From Mesorhizobium sp. M8A.F.Ca.ET.218.01.1.1 (lineage in GTDB: Bacteria; Pseudomonadota; Alphaproteobacteria; Rhizobiales; Rhizobiaceae): 64,000 nucleotides of DNA. Made by a program: the position numbers and the translations under genes. The notes below the pieces were generated by a model. The model ran no database searches, was not told where the DNA came from, and saw nothing but the letters and a program-made list of their open reading frames with translations. Positions 17,459 to 25,090 of the stretch are shown piece after piece (the first letter of the stretch is position 1; the number at the start of each line of letters is the position of its first letter). Location: positions 88,873 through 152,872 of the forward strand of contig NZ_SRUZ01000009.1 in NCBI RefSeq assembly GCF_004791165.1, read 5' to 3'.

Positions 17459-17992
17459 ATGTCGATGATATTCATAGGTGGATCAAGCGAGATATTCGAA
17501 CTGCCGGAACCTGCCATCACTCGCATCAGTGCAATCGTTGCTGCCGAGCACGGCGTGCTGATTGGCGACGCCTCAGGAGCAGATGCCGAGGCGCAGATCC
17601 TGCTCGCGGGCTACAAGTACGAGCATGTCGGCGTCTTCCATGCCGGCAACGAGCCCCGCAACAATCTGGGCGACTGGGCCGCCTACCATGTCCCGTCACC
17701 TGGAGGCACTCATGGATATTGGGACGATGCCGCCAAGGACCGGGAGATGGCGCGGCGCGCCGACTTTGGCATGATGGTCTGGGACGGCGCATCACCCGGT
17801 ACGGCCGTCAACGTGCTTCGGCTCGCAATCGCGAACAGGCCCTGCGTCATTTACGATCTGGCCAGGGGCCGGATGGCGACAACGTACAATGTGGAGGACT
17901 GGTGCGCCATGCTCCGCCATGTCGATCCGGACACTCGCCGCCACGTCGAAGCCCGCATGACGCCCGAGGAGCGTCTAACGTTGCCAGGATGA
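17459..17992 (+). CDS. SLOG-superfamily protein (nucleotide-ligand binding)
   Basis: The 177-residue protein has a Rossmann-like core: MSMIFIGGSSEI, then VLIGDASGADAEAQILLAGY, then ADFGMMVWDGASPGTAVNVLRLAIANRPCVIYDL. This fits the SLOG superfamily (DprA/LOG/YspA-like), as in the neighbouring DUF2493 gene. The ATG at 17459 has GAAGGGAAAG upstream and removes a low-complexity extension (open frame from 17378). Function unknown; SLOG proteins often sense nucleotide signals in conflict systems. An imperfect GC hairpin (CCCGCC/GGCGGG, 18003-18022) follows. Confidence 0.65.
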   Translation: MSMIFIGGSSEIFELPEPAITRISAIVAAEHGVLIGDASGADAEAQILLAGYKYEHVGVFHAGNEPRNNLGDWAAYHVPSPGGTHGYWDDAAKDREMARRADFGMMVWDGASPGTAVNVLRLAIANRPCVIYDLARGRMATTYNVEDWCAMLRHVDPDTRRHVEARMTPEERLTLPG

Positions 17993-18425
17993 TGGATGCG
18001 GTCCCGCCGACAGCCCGGCGGGTTCAATCAGATATGTGGATCCGGCTCCTCGTCGCCTAATCCATTTGTATGTGCGGACGGAGCCGGCCCCTTCGAAACC
18101 GGTCCACGCGCAGAGCCGCGGGGCTTTGTGCGGATGATCATCTTTTCTCACCTCTGAAGCCGGTGCAAGCGTGCCGAACAACATCCTGGCTTGCCGGGTC
18201 ATCCAACCTGACTGCGCGGTATCGTCCCCGAGGGGGCGTGAAGGCCGCTGCCAGCCGGCCCGATCTCGAAACCGCTATGCCGCCATACCGAACACGCAAG
18301 GCGGTCACGCGCCGGGCTGCTGTTCGATGTGTTGGCAATGGCGACTATATGACCCGAGAGGCTGCAGCATGTTCCTGCGATCCGCCAGCGTTGCGTCGGC
18401 GGTCTGGCGATGGCGGCCTGAGTTC

Positions 18426-18693
18426 TTTTCCTTCGGTCGCATCCGGGACCATTCCCGTTTCATGTCGCCTTTGTAGACGACCGCCTGCTTTGTGCGGTCA
18501 ACCCCCGTTGGGGGTACACTCGGCGAATATTCAGGAAAATTCGATTTCTGCTTTTTGTCCGCGGACAGGCGAAGGGCCTGCCCGCAATTTTTCGGAAAAT
18601 AGAATTTTCCAGAATTTTCGCCGAGATGACCGCAGCAGGACGGCCCTCTCCTTTGGCGCCATCGGGAATGGTCCCGATGCAACCGAAGGAGAA
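18426..18693. repeat. Large imperfect inverted duplication ahead of the DUF736 gene
   Basis: The left arm (18426-18547) and right arm (18597-18693) are inverted copies of each other. CCTTCGGTCGCATCCGGGAC and ATTCCCG on the left match, in reverse complement, GTCCCGATGCAACCGAAGG and CGGGAAT on the right. CTCGGCGAATATTCAGGAAA on the left likewise matches the inverted TTTCCAGAATTTTCGCCGAG on the right. The ~50-base centre holds its own hairpin (GCGGACAGGC / GCCTGCCCGC). The right arm is the leader and ribosome site of the DUF736 gene; the left arm would be the same leader pointing the other way, but without a gene. The rest of the 706-base gap (17993-18425) holds nothing I can support. Confidence 0.75.
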
Positions 18694-18698
18694 CTACC

Positions 18699-19022
18699 AT
18701 GGCCACCACGATCGCAAACCTCACCACCAAGGCCGACGGCTCGATGGAAGGCGTCTTCGCCACGCTCCGGGTCAACGCTCCGATCACCCTGATCCCGAAC
18801 ACCAACAAGTCGCGCGAGGACGCGCCCGACTACCGGATCGTCAACAAGCGCACGGGCTTCGAGATCGGAGCCGGCTGGCACCGCATCTCCCAGCGTTCGG
18901 GCGAGGAATACCTCTCGGTCAAGCTGGAAGCCCCGGAGATCGGCGTCATCTTCGGCAATGTCGCTCCCGCCCCCGGTGGCGAGGAAAACAAGAAGGTCAT
19001 CCTCTGGAACAACCCCCAGTGA
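18699..19022 (+). CDS. DUF736 family protein
   Basis: The 107-residue protein is a complete DUF736 member: MATTIANLTTKADGSMEGVFATLRVNAPITLIPN, then APDYRIVNKRTGFEIGAGWHR, then EYLSVKLEAPEIGVIFGNV. The family is small, beta-rich, of unknown function and very common next to relaxase and T4SS genes of alphaproteobacterial plasmids and integrative elements. A strong AAGGAG site precedes the ATG. It is the first gene of a two-gene unit ended by the terminator at 19437. Confidence 0.88.
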   Translation: MATTIANLTTKADGSMEGVFATLRVNAPITLIPNTNKSREDAPDYRIVNKRTGFEIGAGWHRISQRSGEEYLSVKLEAPEIGVIFGNVAPAPGGEENKKVILWNNPQ

Positions 19023-19081
19023 GGCATCGGTGGCCGGCCCCCGCAAGGGGCCGGCTCCCCACCGGCAAAAAGGAGGTTGCA

Positions 19082-19423
19082 ATGAGCCGCTACACCATCA
19101 CCGTCACTGGCACCGTCACCGGACAGGGCCGCTCGGACCCAGACGCTGTCATCGGCTACGATCCACCACTCCGGACCTACTTCCTGCAAGCGTTCCCGCA
19201 CGAAGAAACCGACGAGCCCGGTCTTTGGCTCGGCACCCACAATCGCGCGTTCGAAACGCTTGAGGATCTTCGCCATGCAGCCATCTCACACGGCTACGAC
19301 TTCATGTCGCTGTCGCCCAAACTGGCCGCAAAGCTGGTCGACGACAAAGCGGCAGCCAGCGGGCGTCCGGTGCGAGACACAATCTTCGGCCAGGTGCTGA
19401 AACACCTCAACCAACCCAAGTAG
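19082..19423 (+). CDS. Hypothetical protein, DUF736-linked
   Basis: The 113-residue protein begins MSRYTITVTGTVTGQGRSDPDAVIGYDPPLRTYFLQAF and ends with a helical, basic tail (GRPVRDTIFGQVLKHLNQPK). AAAAGGAGG lies just upstream of the ATG at 19082. It is 59 bases behind the DUF736 gene and shares its terminator, so both are one transcript. I do not recognise a named family, but the mix of beta N-terminus and helical C-terminus and the place in the mobilisation module suggest an accessory role. Confidence 0.65.
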   Translation: MSRYTITVTGTVTGQGRSDPDAVIGYDPPLRTYFLQAFPHEETDEPGLWLGTHNRAFETLEDLRHAAISHGYDFMSLSPKLAAKLVDDKAAASGRPVRDTIFGQVLKHLNQPK

Positions 19424-19436
19424 GCAACACGTCCCA

Positions 19437-19474
19437 GGGCCGCGACGGAGTGTTCCGTCGCGGCCCTTTTTTTT
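19437..19474 (+). terminator. Strong Rho-independent terminator
   Basis: GGGCCGCGACGGA, loop GTGT, then TCCGTCGCGGCCC gives a perfect 13-base-pair stem followed by eight T residues. It ends the DUF736 unit and shields it from the convergent parA transcript. Confidence 0.93.
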
Positions 19475-19539
19475 GCACGTCGCAAAAGAGCCACGAACAT
19501 CACCCGCTACAGCAAGAGACAGCGACTCCAAACCGCCGA

Positions 19540-19947
19540 TTATTCCTTCGGCAGTTTGTGCTTATGAATGCGGATATAGTCCTGGACAGCCTTTCGCAGC
19601 AGTTCGGTCATGCTGTGCCCGTTGCTGATCGCCAGCAACTTGAACTGGCGCTGCTCCGCAGCCGTCAAATAGTAGCCGCAGCGGATCATCTCCTCCTCGC
19701 GAATCTTCTTTCCGGCGATGGGGTCCTTTTTCTGACCCTGTCGCAGCAGCTTGCGAAAGTCGGGCCCGACTGCCGGGGACGGCTTTGACGGGTCCTGCAC
19801 CTGTGGCGCAGCTTGCTCCTTGGTCCCTGATGTCTCAACCTTCGGTGTGATGAACATGCTCGGCAGCGCCGGCGGCTGCGTGGAAATCGCCTTCATCATG
19901 CGGGCTTTCTTGTCGTCACCGGGTTTCGGCGCGGTTTCTTCACTCAT
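19540..19947 (-). CDS. Ribbon-helix-helix partner of ParA (centromere-binding candidate)
   Basis: The 135-residue protein has a disordered, Pro/Lys-rich N-terminal ~70 residues. A C-terminal ribbon-helix-helix-like domain follows (RCGYYLTAAEQRQFKLLAISNGHSMTELLRKAVQDYIRIHK). Its start overlaps the parA stop (ATGA). A small RHH DNA-binding protein translated after a ParA ATPase is the usual design of type Ib partition pairs, so binding of the upstream palindromes is inferred. The long disordered N-terminus could be the arm that stimulates the ATPase. Confidence 0.65.
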   Translation of the reverse strand: MSEETAPKPGDDKKARMMKAISTQPPALPSMFITPKVETSGTKEQAAPQVQDPSKPSPAVGPDFRKLLRQGQKKDPIAGKKIREEEMIRCGYYLTAAEQRQFKLLAISNGHSMTELLRKAVQDYIRIHKHKLPKE

Positions 19948-20624
19948 GCCGCGTTCCTTGTGGCTTCGATGAAGGTTTGCAGAAGGTCGTCAAAGACCCC
20001 TTCGCTCTCGGCAACCGCCTTCGCGTCAGGCACCTCGGGGCTGTAAAGGGTCTGCCCGGTCTGAAGGTCGCGGTAGGCAACGCGATTGTGCAGGACGTGT
20101 TCTGCAATCGGCGTGCCGTTGGCCTGGATGATGGCGCGCAGTTCGGTCAGGGCTCGCGCCCTGCCATCGATGATGGTCTGCTTGGTCAGCACGAATATCG
20201 CAGGCAGCGGTCTATCCCGGCTCTCGACCGCCAGCGGAATGTAGTGGTCGGTGATCTGGATAGCGGCGGTTACATCGTCTAGGGCAAAATACACCGGCAC
20301 GACCACAATATCGGCGGCGAAGAGCCCGGCCATGAGGTTGTCGTTTGTGGTGCCTTCCGTATCGATCAAGACGACGGTGCGTTCACCGTTGTGAGTGGCT
20401 GCCGCGCGAAGGATTTCCTGTGGGGTCATCGCGCTCACCATCTGGAGCCTGTCAGGACGATTGCCAGCTTCGCCCAGCATCTCGAACCAGCGGTTCATGT
20501 TCTGCCGCCGGTCGCCGTCGATGAGAGTGACCGAATAGCCCCGATGCAGCGCGACGGATGCGAGGGCACGCAGCATCGTCGATTTGCCAGTGCCGCCCTT
20601 TGGGATCGCAGCGGAGATGATCAT
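19944..20624 (-). CDS. ParA-family partition ATPase (second partition system)
   Basis: The 226-residue protein has the deviant Walker A motif PKGGTGKSTMLRAL at residues 8-21, LIDGDRRQNMNRW (A') and VVLIDTEGTTNDNLMAGLFAADIVVVPV (Walker B region). It lacks the N-terminal DNA-binding extension of RepA, as in small type Ib ParA or VirC1-like proteins. I chose the ATG at 20624 because AAGGAGG is at the right distance; the frame to 20684 only translates the palindromic operator. Coupled to the RHH gene. In this setting it may help partition or position the plasmid for transfer. Confidence 0.8.
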   Translation of the reverse strand: MIISAAIPKGGTGKSTMLRALASVALHRGYSVTLIDGDRRQNMNRWFEMLGEAGNRPDRLQMVSAMTPQEILRAAATHNGERTVVLIDTEGTTNDNLMAGLFAADIVVVPVYFALDDVTAAIQITDHYIPLAVESRDRPLPAIFVLTKQTIIDGRARALTELRAIIQANGTPIAEHVLHNRVAYRDLQTGQTLYSPEVPDAKAVAESEGVFDDLLQTFIEATRNAA

Positions 20625-20649
20625 GGGGGCCTCCTTCCGGCGTTGTCTC

Positions 20650-20677
20650 CTTGTCTCCATGTTAACGTGGAGACAAG
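20650..20677. promoter_or_regulatory. GTTAAC-centred palindrome 1 upstream of parA
   Basis: CTTGTCTCCA and TGGAGACAAG flank TGTTAACG, giving a 28-base near-perfect palindrome 26 bases upstream of the parA start. The second copy at 20885 has the same layout (TTTCCATGTTAACATGGAAA). Likely operator and/or centromere for the ParA-RHH pair. Confidence 0.65.
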
Positions 20678-20884
20678 TCATCATGGATCATGAAACAAAA
20701 TCACGGGCGAAACATCATGGCATAGTCGACGGGGAAGCCTGGTTTGGCAACCCAGGCGCGCACAGATAAGGGCTCGCTAAAGATGCAGTTTATGCGCAGC
20801 TGCTATCTCAGGAAAGAACGGGCCCGGTGGCCCGTCGACCGCGCATTTTCCGATTACGCTTTCCGGCTGACCATCAGAGGCCGA

Positions 20885-20908
20885 TGTTTCCATGTTAACA
20901 TGGAAACA
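20885..20908. promoter_or_regulatory. GTTAAC-centred palindrome 2 between parA and mobC
   Basis: A perfect 24-base palindrome (TGTTTCCATGTT followed by its reverse complement). It lies 230 bases from palindrome 1 and 218 bases upstream of mobC, so it could serve both the partition pair and the mobilisation genes. The 500-base intergenic region has no supported gene. Confidence 0.65.
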
Positions 20909-21056
20909 AGTCGCCAACGCATCATATACACATCGCATCAAATCACGATGGGAACATTTCGCCCGCGCTACTGCCGCCGACAACTGAGCTGGTGAGAAGG
21001 CGCGCCCCGTAATTTTCAATTCTCTGCTTTCTCGCTGTTTTATTGGCAGGATAGCC

Positions 21057-21118
21057 TATTTTGTGATACACACAAAATAAGCGGCGCGGCCCTGGGGCCT
21101 TAGCGCCCGCAAGCGGGC
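21057..21118 (+). other. oriT: Candidate origin of transfer (oriT) upstream of mobC
   Basis: TATTTTGTG and CACAAAATA form a 9-base inverted repeat with a 5-base loop. After it come AGCGGCGCGG, a GGCC...GGCC hairpin and GCCCGC-AA-GCGGGC right before the mobC start. An inverted repeat plus GC-rich nic-like region next to mobC and the relaxase is the usual oriT layout, and the surroundings are AT-rich. No nic consensus could be confirmed; the last hairpin could instead affect mobC expression. Confidence 0.4.
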
Positions 21119-21125
21119 TTGAGAG

Positions 21126-21533
21126 ATGAATGCAGACGTCCAGAAAACAGCGGTGAAGAGCGCGTCACGACGCTACGGCGAGGTGACGCACATCCGGTTT
21201 TCGGCTGACGAGCTGGCCAGCCTCAAAGCCATTGCGGAGCGGGACGGCGTCACCGTCAGCGAGGTCGTCCGGCGTGTAGTGCGGGCAGAGGCGGGGTATC
21301 TGCCTCTTGCGTCAGAGGCGTTGCGGCCGGCGATCGTGGATATGACCGATCAGCTGCGGCGCGTCGGCATCAATTTCAATCAGGCCGTGCGCGCCATGAA
21401 CGACGGCCGTGTTGCCCACGATGAGGATCTTGAGCAGGCGCTGATCGCAGTGGGCGACCTTGTGCGGCAGTTTCGCGAGGAACTGAAAACGATAACCGTC
21501 GAGTCTCGCAAGGCGAGGGAGGTCCGGCCATGA
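21126..21533 (+). CDS. mobC: MobC-like relaxosome protein
   Basis: The 135-residue protein has an N-terminal ribbon-helix-helix (THIRFSADELASLKAIAERDGVTVSEVVRRVVRAEAGY) and a MobC-type helical part (MTDQLRRVGINFNQAVRAMNDG...LIAVGDLVRQFREELKTI). MobC proteins bind oriT and help the relaxase open the nic site. Its stop overlaps the relaxase start (ATGA), so the two are translationally coupled. The possible oriT lies directly upstream. Confidence 0.82.
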   Translation: MNADVQKTAVKSASRRYGEVTHIRFSADELASLKAIAERDGVTVSEVVRRVVRAEAGYLPLASEALRPAIVDMTDQLRRVGINFNQAVRAMNDGRVAHDEDLEQALIAVGDLVRQFREELKTITVESRKAREVRP

Positions 21534-23758
21534 GCGGTCGTCTTGCTGGCTACGCGGCCGAAATCGAACGCTATCTGCGCGGCGAGTCCGGCGTGAAGCG
21601 TGAGGACATGGACGACGACAAGTCCGTGACGGGCGCCCGACGCGAGGCCGGTGAATTCCAGGCGATGAAGAGTTATGAGCTGACCGGTGGCGGCGGACGC
21701 CTGGGGCAAGGACAAGCCGGCTCGACGCTAGGTGGCGGCAGGAACGCCGCTCGTTCTTCGCCGGGAGGGGCAGGAGCGGCGGGGATCTCCATGTCCAGCG
21801 GGGCACCGAAGTCCACTGCTGCGGCGAGCTCGCCCAAGGCCGTTAGCGCCCCGATCATGGTCTATGGCGCCACGCTCGCCGGTTTCCGGCCGGAAGAGGA
21901 GGAGGAAGACTGGAAGCGGCGCGGCGGCGGCGGCCGTGGCACCGATCGCCAGAGCGGTACGGGACGAGCGGCGCGGGTCGCTTATCAGGCGCGGGCCGTG
22001 GCGGCACGGGCAGGCTATGCGGCGGGCGCGCAACCTGCCGTGTTCAAGGTCATGCCGAATCCGCCATCGACCAAGGAGGCCGCCGGTCGGCTGCTCAATT
22101 ACATCGGCAAGCGCGAGGACGAAAAAGGCGAGAAACACGACATCGATATCTTCGATGAGGATGGACAGGTCCTTGCGACAGGCGGCGCACGAAAGGCGTT
22201 CCTGGAGACGTTTTGCGAAACGTTCGAACCGCCCTTGGAGAATACCAATTTTATCGAGGTTCGTTTCGAGCTCGCCGGCGAGCTCACCGATGCCGCCTTG
22301 AGCGAGGCGTTGAACAAGGCCTTCGGCGCAAAACCGTTCATCTATGCACGGGACGGTGAGGCGGTGGAGGTATACGCGCACACCGATGAGCGGGCAGGAC
22401 CGCTCGCCAAGGTGCTTGCCGGTGGGCGGGAGAATTCGCGCAGCAAGGCGCTCGACAAGATCGAGGCGCGGTTGTCCGAAGCCATGGGCGCGGCGGGGGT
22501 AGTAGCCAAGGCAGAGGTGACGGCGGCCGTAAGCCGTGAACCCAAAGCGAAATATTTCCTGCAGAAGTTCATCCGCACCCACAGCCAGGTCCGCCACGCA
22601 AATGGCGAACCTGTGCCCGGGGCGAAGAATTCCACCAAGGCGGCGGCTTCGGTCTATGAACAATGGCGCCCGCAGTTTTCGGGGCGTGAGCGCCGCAATG
22701 CCTATCACCTGCTTTTCTCGGCAAGAGCCGGCACCGATGCCACCGCCGTCATGGCCGCGGCGCGCGCCGTGCTCGAGGAGCGAGCGCCAGGATACAAGTT
22801 CGTCCTGGCGCATCACAAGGACACCAAGCACGTCCATATCCACGCGATGGTGCAGGCACGGTCAGCCGACGGCGAGCGCCTGAAATTCTACAAGCCAGAT
22901 CTGGTCGCCTGGCGCGAGGCCTTTGCGGAAAAAGCACGCGAGAACGGCATTGCGATGGTGGCGACGCGGCGCATGGATCATGCGATGACGCGGCCCTTCA
23001 CGAAGGAGCATGCCGGAGCCTACAGCCGCGCCCAGAGCGATCCGCGCTACCAGGTCAGCGCAAGAACGATCGAGCGCGTGGAGGCCAAGCGGCAACGCCG
23101 TTTGGATGGACATTCCCTTGTCGTGAACGGCGATGCAATCGCTACCGCATGGCAAAAGACTGTGACGACGATGCGGACCGCGGGCATAGTCGGTCAGGCT
23201 CTCACGGCAGCGGAGTCGATCGGCAACAATTTCCTGCAATTCCGTCGCGATCGGGCAGGAGAGGGGCAGGCAAGGCCTGCCGCGGGCCGCGGGGCTGATC
23301 AACCGGGGCAAAAGTCTTTCCTGTCCCATCCCGGTATGAGAGAATTGAATGCACTGATAGGAGATTTGGACATGGCGCAGACCCCCTTGGAAATGCGGCG
23401 TCAGATGGCCCGCGTCAATCAGGCTCTGGACAATATGCGCGAGACGCTGCCGCCGGCGCATCAAGGACAGTTCGAACAGTATCGTGAAGAGGTGAACGAC
23501 AAGATGCACGATCGTCTCGCGCGGCTGCAATTCGAGCGGCAGCAACAGCGTCGTGGTGGTGGCGAGCCGATCCCCGAGCGCGAGGCGCGAGGGCGAGACC
23601 TTCCAACCCGGGACGATCCCCGCCACACGGAGCAGCCGCGCGCCGGCACCGAGCTGGAGAGAGCCAAGCAGAAGGATGCCAAAAAGCAGAAGGTTCAGCA
23701 GGCTGAAGAGCAGGACCGCAAGACTCAGCGCTCGAATGATAACGACTACGAGCGCTGA
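21530..23758 (+). CDS. Relaxase (MOBP/VirD2-type mobilisation nuclease)
   Basis: The 742-residue protein would nick oriT and pilot the DNA strand into the recipient. The catalytic histidine motif LAHHKDTKHVHIHAMVQA (motif III) is near residue 425-442. Upstream are a Gly-rich N-terminal stretch and a segment KVMPNPPSTKEAAGRLLNYIGKR that probably carries the catalytic region. The C-terminal 250 residues are charged and helical (coiled-coil-like), ending QQAEEQDRKTQRSNDND, a polar tail suitable as a T4SS signal. The family is comparable to relaxases of rhizobial virB-type conjugative plasmids. It points away from the virB operon, which provides the export channel. Confidence 0.82.
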   Translation: MSGRLAGYAAEIERYLRGESGVKREDMDDDKSVTGARREAGEFQAMKSYELTGGGGRLGQGQAGSTLGGGRNAARSSPGGAGAAGISMSSGAPKSTAAASSPKAVSAPIMVYGATLAGFRPEEEEEDWKRRGGGGRGTDRQSGTGRAARVAYQARAVAARAGYAAGAQPAVFKVMPNPPSTKEAAGRLLNYIGKREDEKGEKHDIDIFDEDGQVLATGGARKAFLETFCETFEPPLENTNFIEVRFELAGELTDAALSEALNKAFGAKPFIYARDGEAVEVYAHTDERAGPLAKVLAGGRENSRSKALDKIEARLSEAMGAAGVVAKAEVTAAVSREPKAKYFLQKFIRTHSQVRHANGEPVPGAKNSTKAAASVYEQWRPQFSGRERRNAYHLLFSARAGTDATAVMAAARAVLEERAPGYKFVLAHHKDTKHVHIHAMVQARSADGERLKFYKPDLVAWREAFAEKARENGIAMVATRRMDHAMTRPFTKEHAGAYSRAQSDPRYQVSARTIERVEAKRQRRLDGHSLVVNGDAIATAWQKTVTTMRTAGIVGQALTAAESIGNNFLQFRRDRAGEGQARPAAGRGADQPGQKSFLSHPGMRELNALIGDLDMAQTPLEMRRQMARVNQALDNMRETLPPAHQGQFEQYREEVNDKMHDRLARLQFERQQQRRGGGEPIPEREARGRDLPTRDDPRHTEQPRAGTELERAKQKDAKKQKVQQAEEQDRKTQRSNDNDYER

Positions 23759-24082
23759 GCAAGGGCCATCCTGGCGTCCTCGCGCGTGGTCAGCAAAACG
23801 ACGCATTCGTCACAGAATGATCAGGCTGCAGAGTAGTAATGCGCCCCCATTGCGGACATTGCGGTAGTTCTTATGCGACGCCGAAAGCGGACGTCCCGTC
23901 ATGAAGGACCGCTCGCCGAACTCGGTCAACGCATTAGAAACGGCCCTGTAACCGCTTTCGACCAGAATGATTCCCAAGTAAGGTATCGCGGGGCCGATTC
24001 TGACGGTCTGGCGCTAAGCGTCGGGGTTCCTCAGCACGGAGCGATTATCAAGTACCTGCAAGGGCAAAGTATAGGATTTCTG
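23759..24082. other. Intergenic region before the ietAS cassette
   Basis: No gene is supported in these 324 bases. An open frame from 23873 runs into ietA, but its translation is not protein-like. AAGTATAGG near 24067 with TTATCA about 20 bases upstream might be the promoter of the cassette. Confidence 0.4.
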
Positions 24083-25078
24083 ATGGCTCGCGGTGAATTG
24101 ATGAAGAAATTGCTGGCGAGCTATGGCCGCGACGATGAGTTTCGTGCGGTTGCTGAGCAGATAATCGTCGAGGAAGAAAAGAAGAACAACAAGGTTCTTG
24201 CGCGCACTCTTCGCAAGACTCTCGAAAGCGGTCCTTCGCCGAGCGGGCCTAGGTCCATGAAATCGCTTGCGCCACTCATCCCGTTTCCGGATGCCGCCAA
24301 GGACTTTGTCGAGCGGGTCGAGCCGACGCATACAACCAAAGACGTCGTTCTCAGCGCTTCCAACACGCGTGTCTTCATCGGACTCCTCAAGGAGTTCCGA
24401 CGGGCTGAAGAAATCCGGCGCAGGGGTTTGCCTGTGCGATCAAAGCTCCTGTTTTGCGGACCGCCCGGTTGCGGCAAGACCGTATCAGCGGAGGTTTTTG
24501 CCGCTGAGCTCGGCTTGCCGATGTTTGCCGTCAAACTCGACCAGCTGATTTCCTCCTATCTTGGGGAAACCGCGAGCAATCTTCGGAAGATCTTCGACTT
24601 CGCCCGGAAGCAGCCTTGTGTTCTTTTTCTCGACGAGTTCGACGCATTGGCGCGGTCTCGCGATGATTCAAGCGAACACAACGAGCTCCGGCGCGTCGTC
24701 AATAGTCTGCTCCTGTTCATCGACCGCCTCAGACCCCAGGGCTTCCTGATCGCTGCAACAAACCTCGACCACGCTCTCGACAGCGCGATCTGGCGGCGGT
24801 TCGACGAGGTGATCTGGTTTGACAAGCCGGATGAGCAGCTGATCGGCCGCTACCTACGCACAAAATTCCGAAATGTGTCGACGGCCTTCGATGTCGGAAC
24901 GAAGGCTGGTGAACTGATCGGGTTATCCTACGCGGAGATCGAGCGCGTCTGCATTCAGGCGATAAAGTCGGCGGTCATCGAAAAGCGCAAGGACGTCAGG
25001 GAGCGGGATTTCAATGCCGCCATCCTCGACGAACAGCGTCGCAGTGCGGGTCGGTCGCGCCTCACCAGCCAGTCGTAG
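24083..25078 (+). CDS. ietA: IetA-like AAA+ ATPase (antitoxin/defence partner of the protease)
   Basis: The 331-residue protein is an AAA+ ATPase: an N-terminal helical ~90 residues, Walker A FCGPPGCGKTVSAE near residue 126, Walker B CVLFLDEFDALAR near 180, sensor 1 FLIAATNLD, and an arginine-finger region IWRRFDEV. It is followed 12 bases later by a subtilisin-like protease gene. This gene pair matches ietA/ietS, described as a toxin-antitoxin pair that stabilises the Agrobacterium plasmid pTiC58 (IetA neutralises IetS), and later listed among phage-defence systems. The ATG at 24083 (MARGELMKKLLASYGR) fits the family better than 23873. Confidence 0.8.
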   Translation: MARGELMKKLLASYGRDDEFRAVAEQIIVEEEKKNNKVLARTLRKTLESGPSPSGPRSMKSLAPLIPFPDAAKDFVERVEPTHTTKDVVLSASNTRVFIGLLKEFRRAEEIRRRGLPVRSKLLFCGPPGCGKTVSAEVFAAELGLPMFAVKLDQLISSYLGETASNLRKIFDFARKQPCVLFLDEFDALARSRDDSSEHNELRRVVNSLLLFIDRLRPQGFLIAATNLDHALDSAIWRRFDEVIWFDKPDEQLIGRYLRTKFRNVSTAFDVGTKAGELIGLSYAEIERVCIQAIKSAVIEKRKDVRERDFNAAILDEQRRSAGRSRLTSQS

Positions 25079-25090
25079 GAGGCCGCTTTA

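Noticed and set aside
18070..18792. 240-codon plus-strand frame before DUF736
   Set aside because: It runs through the inverted duplication and into DUF736 in another frame; Arg/Pro/Ser-rich and without motif.
20625..20684. N-terminal extension of the second ParA (MMTCLHVNMETRR...)
   Set aside because: These codons are just the translated palindrome (HVNMETR recurs from the second palindrome); ATG 20624 has AAGGAGG.
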